A DNA stretch of 64,000 bases from Rhizobium herbae (GCF_017873135.1 NZ_JAGGJV010000004.1:186001-250000); one strand, 5' to 3'. Shown: positions 1 through 9,301, counted from the first letter of the stretch. Notes: generated by a model not told the origin, from the letters alone. Translations and numbers: made by a program.

Positions 1-909
1 GCGCAGGCGCAGGAATTTCCCGATCGCCCGGTAACCCTCGTGGTGCCGTTTGCCGCCGGCGGCTCGACCGACGTCGTTGCCCGCATCATCGGCCAGAAGA
101 TGTCCGAGGATCTCGGCCAGCAGGTCGTGGTGGAAAACGTTGCGGGTGCCGGCGGCAATCTCGGTGCCGACCGGGTGGCAAGGGCCGAGCCCGATGGCTA
201 CACGATCCTGATGGGAACGGTCGCGACCCACGCGCTCAATCCCTTGATCCTGAAGACCAAGCCCTATGATCCGGAGAAGGATTTCGCCCCGGTCTCGCTG
301 CTGGTGCTCGTGCCCAATGTGCTCGTCGTCAATCCGGAACTGCCGGCCAAGAACGTCGCTGAGCTTCTGGCTCTTCTGAAGGCGGCACCGGAACAATATT
401 CCTACGCCTCCTCGGGCAACGGCACGCCGTTGCATCTCTCCGGCGAACTGTTCAAGAAAATGGCCGGCGTCAACATGCAGCATGTTCCCTACAAGGGATC
501 AGGCCCGGCGCTGAACGACGTCATCGGCAATCAGGTGCCGATCATGTTCGACAACCTGCCCTCGTCCTCCGGCCATATCAAATCCGGCACGCTCAGGGCG
601 CTTGCCGTGACCACCAAGGAACGCGCGCCGTCCTTCCCGGATGTGCCGACCATCGCCGAAACCATTCCGGGCTACGAAACCTACACCTGGAATACGCTCT
701 TTGCGCCCGCCGGAACCCCGAAGGAAGCCATCGACCGGCTCAACGCATCGGCAAAGAAAGCCTTGGCTGATCCGGCCGTCGCCGAAAAGATGAAGGATTT
801 CAGCGCCACCATCGTCGCATCGACACCAGAGGAACTGGCAGTCCATGTGACGGCCGAGCTTGCCAAATGGGGTCCGGTGGTCAAGGACGCCAACGTCCAT
901 CTGGATTGA
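1..909 (+). CDS. Tripartite tricarboxylate transporter substrate-binding protein (TctC/Bug family), 5' partial
   Basis: The gene enters from the left edge; the reading frame is open from base 1, so the start and most of the signal peptide are missing. The first residues, AQAQEFPDRPVTLVVPF, look like the end of a signal peptide followed by the opening beta strand of the Bug/TctC fold. The FAAGGSTDVVARI segment, the HVPYKGSGPALNDV segment and the tail at about residue 280 of the mature protein are family hallmarks. Family members are periplasmic binding proteins that deliver carboxylates to TctA/TctB permeases. No permease gene is visible here, and the ligand cannot be read from the sequence. 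Confidence 0.9.
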   Translation, partial: AQAQEFPDRPVTLVVPFAAGGSTDVVARIIGQKMSEDLGQQVVVENVAGAGGNLGADRVARAEPDGYTILMGTVATHALNPLILKTKPYDPEKDFAPVSLLVLVPNVLVVNPELPAKNVAELLALLKAAPEQYSYASSGNGTPLHLSGELFKKMAGVNMQHVPYKGSGPALNDVIGNQVPIMFDNLPSSSGHIKSGTLRALAVTTKERAPSFPDVPTIAETIPGYETYTWNTLFAPAGTPKEAIDRLNASAKKALADPAVAEKMKDFSATIVASTPEELAVHVTAELAKWGPVVKDANVHLD

Positions 910-918
910 TTCTCAGGG

Positions 919-941
919 GCTCTCCGGACAATCCGGAGAGC
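919..941. terminator. Bidirectional hairpin between convergent genes
   Basis: A perfect 10-bp inverted repeat (GCTCTCCGGA, loop CAA, TCCGGAGAGC) lies between the end of the TctC-like gene at 909 and the end of the minus-strand dehydrogenase at 963. It is well placed to end both transcripts, though the T-tract is weak. Confidence 0.6.
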
Positions 942-962
942 TGTTCCCTTCGGCTGGCCCCA

Positions 963-2606
963 TCAGGCCCCGACGCTGCGCCCGACAACCCGTCCCGAAA
1001 ACAGGCATCCGCCGAGGAACGTGCCCTCCAGTGCGTTGTAACCATGCATGCCGCCGCCGCCGAAGCCGGCAACCTCGCCCGCTGCATAGAGGCCCGGCAC
1101 TGGTTCGCCGGATAGCTCCAGCACCCGGCCGTCGAGATCCGTCTGCAGGCCGCCCAGCGTCTTTCGCGTCAGGATATTGAGGCGCACGGCAATCAGCGGA
1201 CCGGCCTTCGGATCGAGCAACCGGTGCGGCTTGGCTGTCCGCATCAGCCTGTCGCCGAGATAGTGTCGCGCGCCGCGGATGGCAGTGATTTGCGCGTCCT
1301 TCGAAAACGGATTGTCGATCTCGCGATCCCGCGCCTCGATCTGCCGGCGCAGGTGATCCCGTGAGAGACGGTCCTCCCCGCTCAGCCTGTTCATGCCCTC
1401 GACCAGATCGTCCAGCCGGTCGCGAACGACAAAATCCTCGCCCTTGTCCATGAACGCCTGCACCGGGCCGGGTGGATTTTTGCCCAGTCTCTTCAAAAGC
1501 AGCGGGATGTCCTTGTTCGTCAGATCCGGGTTCTGTTCGGAGCCGGACAGCGCAAACTCCTTCTTGATGATCGCCCTGGTCAGGATGAACCAGCTATAGT
1601 CGGCCCCGCTCTTGCGGATCGCCTTCAGCGTACCGAGCGTATCGAAGCCCGGCATGGCGGGGGCGGCGAACCGGTTGCCGTCGGCATCGCACCAGAACGA
1701 GGACGGACCGGGCAGGATGCGGATCCCGTGGTTCGGCCAGACCGGATCGAAGTTCCGCAAGCCTTCCGTATAGTGCCACATGCGGTCCTTGTTGATCACC
1801 GAGCCGCGGGCATGCTCGGCAATTTCCACCATGCGCCCGTCGACATAATGCGGCACGCCACTGACCATGAATTCGGGCGGCGGTCCGAGGCGGTCCACCG
1901 GCCATTGTTTGCGAACCAGATCATGGTTGCCGCCGATGCCGCCGGACGAGACCACCACGGCGCCGGCCTCGAACCAGAACTCGTCGACAACCTCGCGCGA
2001 ACTGCGGTGACCGCGTGGCACGCCGTCGTTTTTAAGAACCGATCCCCGCGCACCCGTAACAGCGCCATTGCTGATGATCAGTTCGTCCACCTGATGACGA
2101 AACCGGAAGCGGATGCGCCCCTTGGCCTCCAGTGCCCGTGCCCGGGCAATGAACGGCGCCAGCACACCCGGCCCGGTGCCCCAGGTCACATGAAAGCGCG
2201 GCACAGAGTTTCCGTGACCATGCGCAAGTCCGCCGCCGCGCTCCGCCCAACCGACGACAGGAAACCAGCGCATACCTTGGCGATGCAGCCAGGCGCGCTT
2301 TTCACCGGCGGCGAAGTCGAGATAGGCCTCGGCCCAGCGGCGCGGCCAGAAATCTTCCGGACGGTCGAACTGCGCCGAGCCCATCCAGTCCTGCCGCGCC
2401 AGATTGAGATCGTCACGGATACGCATGCGACGCTGTTCGGGACTATCGACGAACAGAAGACCGCCAAGCGACCAGAAGGCCTGGCCTCCGAGGTTCTGCT
2501 CACCCTCCTGGTCCAGTACGATCACCCGCAGGCCCCGATCGGCAGCCTCAACCGCCGCAACAAGACCAGCAAGCCCTGCCCCGATCACCAGAACATCGCA
2601 ATCCAT
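963..2606 (-). CDS. FAD-binding dehydrogenase (fumarate reductase/KsdD-like flavoprotein)
   Basis: A 547-residue flavoprotein. The N-terminus carries the dinucleotide-binding motif DVLVIGAGLAGLVAA followed by an acidic/hydrophobic second strand, and the C-terminus ends with a second FAD contact (GLYAAGEVAGFGGGGMHG) close to residue 515. This layout matches the FAD-dependent oxidoreductases annotated as FAD-binding dehydrogenases, related to 3-ketosteroid dehydrogenase and fumarate reductase flavoprotein. The start at 2606 was chosen because an AGGAGGG ribosome-binding site lies 5 bases upstream and the motif begins at residue 4; the longer frame adds 14 unlikely residues. Substrate unknown. 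It converges on the TctC-like gene. Confidence 0.85.
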   Translation of the reverse strand: MDCDVLVIGAGLAGLVAAVEAADRGLRVIVLDQEGEQNLGGQAFWSLGGLLFVDSPEQRRMRIRDDLNLARQDWMGSAQFDRPEDFWPRRWAEAYLDFAAGEKRAWLHRQGMRWFPVVGWAERGGGLAHGHGNSVPRFHVTWGTGPGVLAPFIARARALEAKGRIRFRFRHQVDELIISNGAVTGARGSVLKNDGVPRGHRSSREVVDEFWFEAGAVVVSSGGIGGNHDLVRKQWPVDRLGPPPEFMVSGVPHYVDGRMVEIAEHARGSVINKDRMWHYTEGLRNFDPVWPNHGIRILPGPSSFWCDADGNRFAAPAMPGFDTLGTLKAIRKSGADYSWFILTRAIIKKEFALSGSEQNPDLTNKDIPLLLKRLGKNPPGPVQAFMDKGEDFVVRDRLDDLVEGMNRLSGEDRLSRDHLRRQIEARDREIDNPFSKDAQITAIRGARHYLGDRLMRTAKPHRLLDPKAGPLIAVRLNILTRKTLGGLQTDLDGRVLELSGEPVPGLYAAGEVAGFGGGGMHGYNALEGTFLGGCLFSGRVVGRSVGA

Positions 2607-2738
2607 ATTCGCCCTCCTGCAACTCCACCTGTCCCGAACATTACGCACACGTAAACGTCAGGGCAACGGTGAAACGCAGCCGCACAGTCAGCAACTTGTA
2701 TGATTGCAAATCACCTTAATAACCGGCGGAGAAGCCAA

Positions 2739-3770
2739 TCACTTCTCGGTCAGCTTCAACTCGATGCGGCGGTTTTGCGAACGCGCCTCCGGGGTGTCAC
2801 CCTCGGCGATCGGCTGGAATTCGCCAAAGCCTGCGGCAACCAGACGGTCTGCCGGAACGCCCTTGGAGATCAGGAACTTGACGACCGATGTCGACCGCGC
2901 CGACGAGAGTTCCCAATTGTCGGCGTACCGTCCGGTGCCTGAGAGCGGAACATTGTCGGTATGGCCATCGACGCGAAGCACCCAGTTGATCTCCGAGGGA
3001 ATCTCCTTGGCGAGATCGAGCAGCGCCGCGGCGAGCTTGGCCATCTCCTCCTGCCCCGCCGGGTTCAACTCGTTGCCACCGGAGGGAAACAGCACTTCCG
3101 ACTGGAAGACGAAGCGGTCGCCGACGATGCGGATATTCTCGCGGTCCGACAGGATTTCCCGCAACCGTCCGAAGAAATCGGAACGGTAGCGGTTGAGTTC
3201 CTGCACGCGCTGCGCCAGCGCGACGTTCAGCCTGCGGCCAAGATCGGCGATCTTCGTCTGCGATGCATTGTCCTTGGCCTCGGATGCCTGCAGCGCGCCC
3301 TCGATGGCGGCGATCTGGCTGCGCAGCGCGGCGATCTGCTGGTTGAGAAGATCGATCTGGCTCATTGCCCGGGCGCTGACCTGCTTCTCCGCGTCCAGCT
3401 TTCCGGTGAGGTCGCCGATCTGCTGGTTTGCCGTATCGGAACTTCCCGAGCCCTGCTCAAGCAACGCCTGCAACCGCGAGCGCTCCCCTTCCGATGACGC
3501 CAGCGACGCCTGCAGATTGGCAAGGGAATCCTCGAGATCCTGCTTGCCGCCCTTTTCCAGCGCCAAAAGCTGGGTCAGTTCATTGATCTGGCTGTTCAGC
3601 CGGTTGAGCACATCATCCTTGCCGCTGATTTCGCGGCTGAGCAGAAACTGCCCCAGCACAAAGACGCACAGCAGGAACATGATGGAGAGCAGCAGGGTCG
3701 ACAGCGCGTCGACGAAACCCGGCCAGTAGTCGACAGTTCTCTGCGAACGGCCCTTGCGCGCAAGTGCCAT
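2739..3770 (-). CDS. OmpA-domain, MotB-like inner-membrane protein with coiled coil
   Basis: 343 residues. A short cytoplasmic tail leads into one membrane helix (about residues 16-40) that carries an aspartate (D21, in WPGFVDALST) at the position of the proton-carrying Asp of MotB. A long heptad-rich region (about 48-200) follows, then a C-terminal OmpA/MotB peptidoglycan-binding domain (about 235-340, with DGHTDNVP and NWELSSARS). The start lies 3 bases after the stop of the MotA/TolQ-like gene, so the two are translationally coupled and probably form one proton-driven complex anchored to the cell wall. It is not flagellar MotB by context: no flagellar gene is near. The biological role is not established. 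Confidence 0.85.
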   Translation of the reverse strand: MALARKGRSQRTVDYWPGFVDALSTLLLSIMFLLCVFVLGQFLLSREISGKDDVLNRLNSQINELTQLLALEKGGKQDLEDSLANLQASLASSEGERSRLQALLEQGSGSSDTANQQIGDLTGKLDAEKQVSARAMSQIDLLNQQIAALRSQIAAIEGALQASEAKDNASQTKIADLGRRLNVALAQRVQELNRYRSDFFGRLREILSDRENIRIVGDRFVFQSEVLFPSGGNELNPAGQEEMAKLAAALLDLAKEIPSEINWVLRVDGHTDNVPLSGTGRYADNWELSSARSTSVVKFLISKGVPADRLVAAGFGEFQPIAEGDTPEARSQNRRIELKLTEK

Positions 3771-3773
3771 CGA

Positions 3774-4874
3774 TCACTCCCCCCCTGCGTCTTCGACGCG
3801 GGCAAGCTTGGTCGGAGTCCGGTCCGGATGAACGGCGATTTTATCGGACTGGCCGATGCGCGCCGAAAGCTTGTCCAGCGTCTTGCGCATCGACTTTGCT
3901 TCTTCCTGCTGCGCTTCGATCCAGTCGCGCAGCATCTGCTGCTCTCCGCGCATGTTCTTCACCAGTCCCTGGATACCTTCAGCAAGGCTCGCCATGGCGG
4001 CGGTCGTGCGCTGGTTCATGCCGCCGTCCTGGTTGAGGCGGGTGAGCTGTTCCGTCAGCTGGCGAAGTTCTTCGACAGGTGCGGTAGCCGGCTTGCCGGG
4101 CATCGCCATCAGGTCGGAACTGACGTCCGTCACCGATGACAACCAGTTTTCGAGCTCGGTGTAGAAGCGGTTCTGCGCCCGACCGGCCTGCAGGTCGAGA
4201 AAACCGAGGATCAGCGAGCCGGACAGGCCGAAAAGCGAGGTGGAAAACGCCGTGCCCATGCCGGTCAAAGGCGCGGACAGGCCCGTCTTCAATGCCGCGA
4301 GGACATCTTCGGTGCTGCCCGTTCCGGCATCCAGCGACTGGATGACCGTATTGATCGAGCCGATGGTGCCGAGCAGACCCCAGAAGGTGCCCAGCAGACC
4401 AAGAAAGACCAGAAGACCGATCAGGTATCGCGAGGTGTCGCGCGATTCGTCGAGCCGGGTGGCGATCGAATCGAGAATGGAACGCAGCGCCGTGGTCGAG
4501 ATCGACATGGAATGGCGCTGGCCGATCAGCGCGCGCATCGGCGCCAGAAGGACCGGATCGCGGCCGACTTTTTCGGCGCTGCCGGCGGCACGGAAGGAAT
4601 TGAACCAGCGAACCTCGGGCCGCAGGCTGAAGACATGGTTGAAGACCAGCAGAATACCGATCAGCAGCACGCCCAGAATAAGGCCGTTCAGACCGGGATT
4701 GCTCAGGAAAGCCGCCTGTGCCTGACGAAACAGGATAGCTCCGACGAAGCCGACGATGATCAGGAAGATCACCATGGTCCAGAAGAAGACCATCGGGCTC
4801 GACAGCTTGTTGGGATTATACCCCTCGTTCGACCCTCCGTCGGCATCCCATCCCGACAGTTCCAATTTCGCCAT
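3774..4874 (-). CDS. MotA/TolQ/ExbB proton-channel family protein
   Basis: 366 residues with membrane helices near 28-50 and 60-80 and a pair near 175-195 and 225-250 with the glycine-rich GLLGTFWGLLGTIGSI and PLTGMGTAFSTSLFGLSGSLILG segments typical of MotA/TolQ/ExbB channels. A C-terminal cytoplasmic helix-rich tail (residues 290-355) looks coiled-coil. ATG at 4874 was preferred over the longer frame because a GGAGAAG sequence precedes it and the extra 31 residues are unlike the family. It forms an operon with the OmpA-domain gene 3 bases downstream. By analogy with TolQ/ExbB/MotA it should supply a proton-driven movement in the inner membrane; the target is unknown. Confidence 0.87.
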   Translation of the reverse strand: MAKLELSGWDADGGSNEGYNPNKLSSPMVFFWTMVIFLIIVGFVGAILFRQAQAAFLSNPGLNGLILGVLLIGILLVFNHVFSLRPEVRWFNSFRAAGSAEKVGRDPVLLAPMRALIGQRHSMSISTTALRSILDSIATRLDESRDTSRYLIGLLVFLGLLGTFWGLLGTIGSINTVIQSLDAGTGSTEDVLAALKTGLSAPLTGMGTAFSTSLFGLSGSLILGFLDLQAGRAQNRFYTELENWLSSVTDVSSDLMAMPGKPATAPVEELRQLTEQLTRLNQDGGMNQRTTAAMASLAEGIQGLVKNMRGEQQMLRDWIEAQQEEAKSMRKTLDKLSARIGQSDKIAVHPDRTPTKLARVEDAGGE

Positions 4875-5033
4875 GGGGCTCACTTCTCCGGTTTTCCAGT
4901 GCAACGAACCTGCCCGCAGATACGGACCTGGCGACGCAGGGCGGAGACTAGAGGAAGTTTGTGCCAAATTGAAGGGGAAACAACCGGCAACATCAACAGG
5001 ATGAAACAGCCGGCCGTTCAGGCCGAAACCGGA

Positions 5034-5834
5034 TTATTTTCCCGGTACGGGACGGTGCAGCACGTCATGCAGCGCCCTGCGGATATATTCGTTGCCCGCA
5101 ACGATCGAACCGTCGTCCATCGGCTTGTTGCCGCCGTCGATGTCGGCAACCCATCCGCCGGCTTCGCGAATCAGAAGAATGCCCGCGGCCAGATCCCAGG
5201 GCATCAGGCCGCGTTCCCAGAAGCCGTCGAAGCGGCCGGCTGCGACATAGGCAAGATCAAGAGAGGCAGCACCCATGCGGCGCACGCCGGCGACTTCGCC
5301 CATCACATGGCGCAGTTCGACCAGATAGGTGCCGTGGTTGCCGACGCCCAGATGCGGCGTGCCGGTGCCGATGACGGCATCCGACAGATTCTTGCGGGCA
5401 GCGACGCGCAGGCGGCGGTCGTTGAGGAAGGCTCCACCACCACGCTCTGCCGTGTAGAGTTCGTCGGTCGCCGGATTGAGGATGACGCCAGCAACCACTT
5501 CACCCTGACGCTCCAGTGCGATCGAGATGGCAAAATGCGGGATGCCATGCAGGAAGTTGGTCGTGCCATCGAGCGGATCGACGATCCAGCGATGCGCGCC
5601 GTCGGTGCCGATAACCTCTTCGCTTTCCTCACCGAGGAAGCCATAGGTCGGGCGTGCCTTCATCAGTTCTTCGCGGACCAGCTTTTCCGCCTTGCGATCG
5701 GCCTGCGAAACATAGTCGCCTGGACCTTTCAGCGAGACCTGCAGGTTCTGCACTTCGCCGAAATCGCGCGCCAGGGACTTGCCGGCCTTGAACGCGGCCT
5801 GGACCATGACATTGAGAAGAGCTGAGCGTGCCAT
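5034..5834 (-). CDS. suhB: Inositol-1-monophosphatase family protein
   Basis: 266 residues, the usual family length. All metal and catalytic signatures are present: GEESEE (residues 68-73), DPLDGTTNF (86-94) and the C-terminal PWDLAAGILLIREAGG. The enzyme removes phosphate from inositol-1-phosphate, and in many bacteria the SuhB form also takes part in rRNA transcription antitermination; the sequence alone does not decide between roles. It lies downstream of efp on the same strand, but a strong hairpin separates the two, so it may have its own promoter. Confidence 0.93.
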   Translation of the reverse strand: MARSALLNVMVQAAFKAGKSLARDFGEVQNLQVSLKGPGDYVSQADRKAEKLVREELMKARPTYGFLGEESEEVIGTDGAHRWIVDPLDGTTNFLHGIPHFAISIALERQGEVVAGVILNPATDELYTAERGGGAFLNDRRLRVAARKNLSDAVIGTGTPHLGVGNHGTYLVELRHVMGEVAGVRRMGAASLDLAYVAAGRFDGFWERGLMPWDLAAGILLIREAGGWVADIDGGNKPMDDGSIVAGNEYIRRALHDVLHRPVPGK

Positions 5835-5849
5835 TTTGGCTTTCCTTCG

Positions 5850-5879
5850 AAACAGAAAACCGGCCGCAGCAACGGCCGG
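5850..5879 (-). terminator. Rho-independent terminator after efp
   Basis: Read on the minus strand: CCGGCCG, a 6-base loop, CGGCCGG, then TTTTCTGTTT. It lies 25 bases beyond the efp stop codon and before suhB. Confidence 0.75.
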
Positions 5880-5904
5880 AGAATTTTAGACGTGCCGCTG
5901 CGGA

Positions 5905-6468
5905 TCAGTCCGCGCGGCGGAGATAGGCGATTTCATTGGTATCGACCAGAATGCGCTCGCCGGCCTCAACGAACGGCGGGACCATGACGCGAACGCCATT
6001 TTCCATGATCGCCGGCTTGTAGGACGACGCTGCCGTCTGCCCCCTCACCACCGGATCGGCTTCCGCGATGGTCAGAACCACCTGGTCGGGCAGCGAGATG
6101 CCGATCGGCTTCTCGTCGTAGAGCTTGACCGTCACCATCATGCCGTCCTGCAGGAAGGTGGCGCGATCGCCGACGAAATCCTTCTGCAATTCCAGCTGTT
6201 CATAACTCTCATTGTCCATGAACACCAGCGCATCGCCCTGTTCATAGAGGAACTGGAAGTCCTTCAGTTCGAGGCTGACCAGTTCAACCGTTTCCGACGA
6301 GCGAAAACGCTCGTTGAGCTTGGTGCCATCGATCAGGTTCTTGAGTTCCACCTGATTGAAAGCGCCACCCTTGCCGGGCTTGACCGTGTTGCACTTCACG
6401 GCGGCCCAGAGACCGCCATTGTGTTCGACGACGCTGCCGGGGCGAATTTCGTTACCGTTGATTTTCAT
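5905..6468 (-). CDS. efp: Elongation factor P
   Basis: 187 residues, full family length, with the three beta-barrel domains of EF-P. The tip loop [11 protein letters not shown] places a lysine at residue 33, the residue that in many bacteria is lysylated to help the ribosome pass polyproline stretches. The C-terminal [11 protein letters not shown] end is also typical. No modification enzyme gene (epmA/epmB) is present in the window. A terminator hairpin follows the gene. Confidence 0.97.
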   Translation of the reverse strand: MKINGNEIRPGSVVEHNGGLWAAVKCNTVKPGKGGAFNQVELKNLIDGTKLNERFRSSETVELVSLELKDFQFLYEQGDALVFMDNESYEQLELQKDFVGDRATFLQDGMMVTVKLYDEKPIGISLPDQVVLTIAEADPVVRGQTAASSYKPAIMENGVRVMVPPFVEAGERILVDTNEIAYLRRAD

Positions 6469-6573
6469 GGGGAGTATTCCCTAAAGAACCGAAAGCCGCC
6501 CCTGCGGCCAGCCAATCCGGCGCTTCAAGACCACAAAACCCCTGAAAGTTCAAGTCTCGAGGCAAAAACAGGA

Positions 6574-7755
6574 TCAGGACGACCGGTATTTGTTGGCAGC
6601 GCTCAACGCCGCCTTCTGCTGCTCATCGGTCAGACCGAGATAAAAATCTTCAAGAGCGAGGTCCTTCAGCCCGGCCCGGCGCGAAAGCACATACCATTTG
6701 GCAGCCTCGATCGGATCGGGGCGCGTGCCGATGGCATTGATATAGAGATGCGACAGCTTGTTCTGGGCAACGACGTTGCCACCCCTCGCTGCGCGCAGCA
6801 TCCACGTAAAGCCCTCGTCGAGATTGCGGTCGCCGCCAATGCCGTCAACCATCCAGATGGCGAGATCGAGCTGGGCGGTATCGAAGCCGGCCCGCGCTGC
6901 CCTCAGCAGCCAGTCGCGCGCCTTCGCCCGCTTGTTTTCATCGATGCCGTCGACATTCAGATAGATCTGCGACAAGGCATATTGCGCATCGGCGATGCCC
7001 TGCTCTGCCGATTTTTCATAATAGGGCAATGCTGCTTTCAGGCCCTTTTCGCCCGGCATGTCCGCAACCAGAAGCTGGCCGTAGTTGAACTGGGCGGAAG
7101 AGTTGCCGAGATCAGCGGCCTTCTTCATCAGCTCTTCCGACCTCTTCTTGTCCCGCGGGACATCGCGGCCTTCCATCAGCAGCAGCGCGTATTTGAACAT
7201 GGCGGCCGGATCACCGGAATTGGCCGCCTGGCCATACCAAAAGGCCGCGTCCTTGTTATTGCGGGCAACGCCGAGCCCCTGTGCGAAGATTTCCGCGACC
7301 AGCGTCTGTGCCGCCGCATCGCCCAGCTGCGCCCGCGGCAAGGCCAGTTCCATCGCTGTCAGATAATATCCCCGCTGGAATGCGCCATAGGCGTCGTCGG
7401 CCTTGCCGGCAAAGGGCTTTTCCTGCGGCAGGGCGGGCAGTTCGGCGCCCATCCGCTCGAGCACGTTGACGCCGCTCGAAGGCTCAAGCTTTTCCGCATC
7501 GACTTTCTTGGCCTCCTCGGGAGACTGCAGCGCCGGAATCTCGCCTTCGGGCAGGGCCGCACCATTGAACGGCGTGATGCGGCCACGCTTGGCAACCGCG
7601 CCTTCATCGTTCTCGCCCTGTTCAACCACAGGCGCTGTATCGTTGACGCCCGGCAGGGCATCGTCGGCGCGAGCACAGACAGGCACACCCAAAAGGGCCC
7701 CGCCCAACAAAAGAAGCGGCAATAGGCACAGCGATGGAGAAGAACGGATCAACAT
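6574..7755 (-). CDS. Sel1-like repeat (TPR-type) secreted protein
   Basis: 393 residues. The N-terminus (MLIRSSPSLCLLPLLLLGGALLG, then ARA) is a clear Sec signal peptide. From about residue 120 to 375 at least five Sel1-type repeats follow each other (for example AAFWYGQAANSGDPAAMFKYALLL and AAKWYVLSRRAG). Sel1 repeats mediate protein contacts, so this is probably a periplasmic scaffold. It lies 9 bases after the ThiE-like gene on the same strand and is likely co-transcribed with it. No enzymatic domain is visible. Confidence 0.85.
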   Translation of the reverse strand: MLIRSSPSLCLLPLLLLGGALLGVPVCARADDALPGVNDTAPVVEQGENDEGAVAKRGRITPFNGAALPEGEIPALQSPEEAKKVDAEKLEPSSGVNVLERMGAELPALPQEKPFAGKADDAYGAFQRGYYLTAMELALPRAQLGDAAAQTLVAEIFAQGLGVARNNKDAAFWYGQAANSGDPAAMFKYALLLMEGRDVPRDKKRSEELMKKAADLGNSSAQFNYGQLLVADMPGEKGLKAALPYYEKSAEQGIADAQYALSQIYLNVDGIDENKRAKARDWLLRAARAGFDTAQLDLAIWMVDGIGGDRNLDEGFTWMLRAARGGNVVAQNKLSHLYINAIGTRPDPIEAAKWYVLSRRAGLKDLALEDFYLGLTDEQQKAALSAANKYRSS

Positions 7756-7764
7756 GGAAATGTC

Positions 7765-8418
7765 TTAAGCTTCAAACCGTGGCGCTTTTTCGTCAAGAAG
7801 CGCATTCACGCTCGCAACGATGGCAGGCGCCTGCTCCGGCTCCGAAAAAACGGCCAGACGCAGCGCCACGAATTCCGCGCCGCTTTCGGCAACGGTCAGC
7901 ACCGATTCCGGATCGGTGCCACCCATGACGATGCACGGGATCTCGATCATCGATGCCCACCATTCGGCCAGCGCCACATTCTTCGGATGCGCTTCCGGCT
8001 TGATATCGCCATCGAGCTTGCCGAAGAACACATAGTCCGGACGGATTTCGCCCATTTCCAGCGCATGATGGCGGTCCGTCGCATTGCCGCCGCCGACGAT
8101 CAGCTTGGGCGAAAACTTCTCCATTGCCTCCGCCAGTTCCGCCGCGTTGCCGGTGATATGCAGGCCATCCGCCTTTGCGCGGCCCGCAACCCGCGTATCG
8201 CCGGCAACAAGAGCCGCGGCGCCCGCTTCCTGGATCAGCGGAACCAGCACCTCGGCATGCTTCTGAAAAGCCTGATCGTCCAGCCCATATTGCGGCACGA
8301 TGACCGAGGCAACGTCGCCGCCGCGCAATGCGCCGCCCAGCATCTGCGCGCGGCTATCGACATCGGCGATATCCGGCGCAATGAGGACGAGGCGGCAGCG
8401 ATTGTCTTGTTTGCTCAT
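7765..8418 (-). CDS. ThiE-like (thiamine phosphate synthase family) TIM-barrel protein
   Basis: 217 residues. The strand/helix pattern and segments such as AAALVAGDTRVAGRAKADGLHITG and DYVFFGKLDGD follow the thiamine phosphate synthase fold. However, the HLGQ-type substrate motif is replaced by HITG and the Thr-rich phosphate-binding/TK segment is not recognisable, so enzymatic synthesis of thiamine phosphate is doubtful. No other thi gene or TPP riboswitch is near. The neighbours (Sel1-repeat gene 9 bases downstream, TauE permease divergent) do not suggest thiamine synthesis. Best called a ThiE-family paralogue of unknown function. Confidence 0.75.
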   Translation of the reverse strand: MSKQDNRCRLVLIAPDIADVDSRAQMLGGALRGGDVASVIVPQYGLDDQAFQKHAEVLVPLIQEAGAAALVAGDTRVAGRAKADGLHITGNAAELAEAMEKFSPKLIVGGGNATDRHHALEMGEIRPDYVFFGKLDGDIKPEAHPKNVALAEWWASMIEIPCIVMGGTDPESVLTVAESGAEFVALRLAVFSEPEQAPAIVASVNALLDEKAPRFEA

Positions 8419-8521
8419 AATGTCTCTGTTCCCGATGAAATGCGCGTCCGCGCACCATCCCTACTCGATTTCGATCTGCAAAAGCGATAGACCCTGCGGG
8501 CAAAAGGATCAACCGATACCC

Positions 8522-9301
8522 ATGCTTCCCGATTTTCACTTCTATGCCATCGCCATCCCCGCGGTCCTGCTCGTCGGTTTCAGCAAGGGCGGCATGGGCG
8601 AAGCTCTTTCGCTCATGGGCGTGCCGCTTTTGTCGCTCGCCGTTTCGCCGGTGCAGGCGGCAGCCCTTCTGCTGCCGATCCTGATCGCCATGGATCTGGT
8701 CGCGCTGTGGACATGGCGCCAGCATGGCGACATGAAGACGTTGAAGATTCTGTTGCCGGGTGCCCTTGTCGGCATCGCCATCGGCTGGGCCACATCAGCC
8801 TATGTTGCACGCGATGCGTTGCGGCTGATCATCGGCCTGATTACCGTCCTTTTCGTTCTGCGGTATGTCTACAATCTCTGGCGCGCGCGGCGCGGTATCG
8901 TCATCCCAGCCAAGCCGCAAAGGCCGGTGCAGGCGACGTTCTTCGGCGCCTTTGCCGGCTACGGCAGTTTCGTCGCCCATGCCGGCGGCCCGCCCTTCCA
9001 GATCTATGCACTGCCGCTCAAGTTGCCACCGCGCGAATATACCGGCACGATGGTGCGGTTCTTTGCCATTCTCAACGTCGTCAAGCTCATCCCCTATTTC
9101 GCGCTCGGGCAGCTGGATCTCAGTAACCTGACCACATCGCTGACGCTTTTTCCGCTGGCGATGCTGGCAACGATGGCCGGAGCCTGGTTTGTCCGGCGCA
9201 TGCAGCCGCAGACATTCTACCCGTTCATGTACACGATGGCGTTTCTGGCCGGCCTGAAACTCGTCTATGACGGAGTTTTGGTGCTTGCAGTGGCGCACTG
9301 A
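8522..9301 (+). CDS. TauE/SafE family sulfite/anion exporter-like permease
   Basis: 259 residues with about eight hydrophobic helices and the family's internal duplication: GFSKGGMGEALSLMGVPLLSL near the N-terminus and GAFAGYGSFVAHAGGPPFQIYALP in the second half. Family members move sulfite, sulfoacetate and related organic anions across the inner membrane; the substrate here is unknown. The ATG at 8522 was chosen because the helix pattern begins immediately after it; the upstream extension is hydrophilic and unlike the family. It is divergent from the ThiE-like gene. Confidence 0.85.
   Translation: MLPDFHFYAIAIPAVLLVGFSKGGMGEALSLMGVPLLSLAVSPVQAAALLLPILIAMDLVALWTWRQHGDMKTLKILLPGALVGIAIGWATSAYVARDALRLIIGLITVLFVLRYVYNLWRARRGIVIPAKPQRPVQATFFGAFAGYGSFVAHAGGPPFQIYALPLKLPPREYTGTMVRFFAILNVVKLIPYFALGQLDLSNLTTSLTLFPLAMLATMAGAWFVRRMQPQTFYPFMYTMAFLAGLKLVYDGVLVLAVAH

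Noticed and set aside
2739-4874. Possible Zorya-type defence system (MotA/MotB pair)
   Set aside because: No zorC, zorD or zorE-like gene is adjacent; the neighbours are suhB, efp and an FAD dehydrogenase, and the MotA-like protein lacks the very long cytoplasmic tail of ZorA.
8419-8521. TPP riboswitch upstream of the ThiE-like gene
   Set aside because: No THI-box-like sequence could be seen, and the gene lacks thi neighbours.
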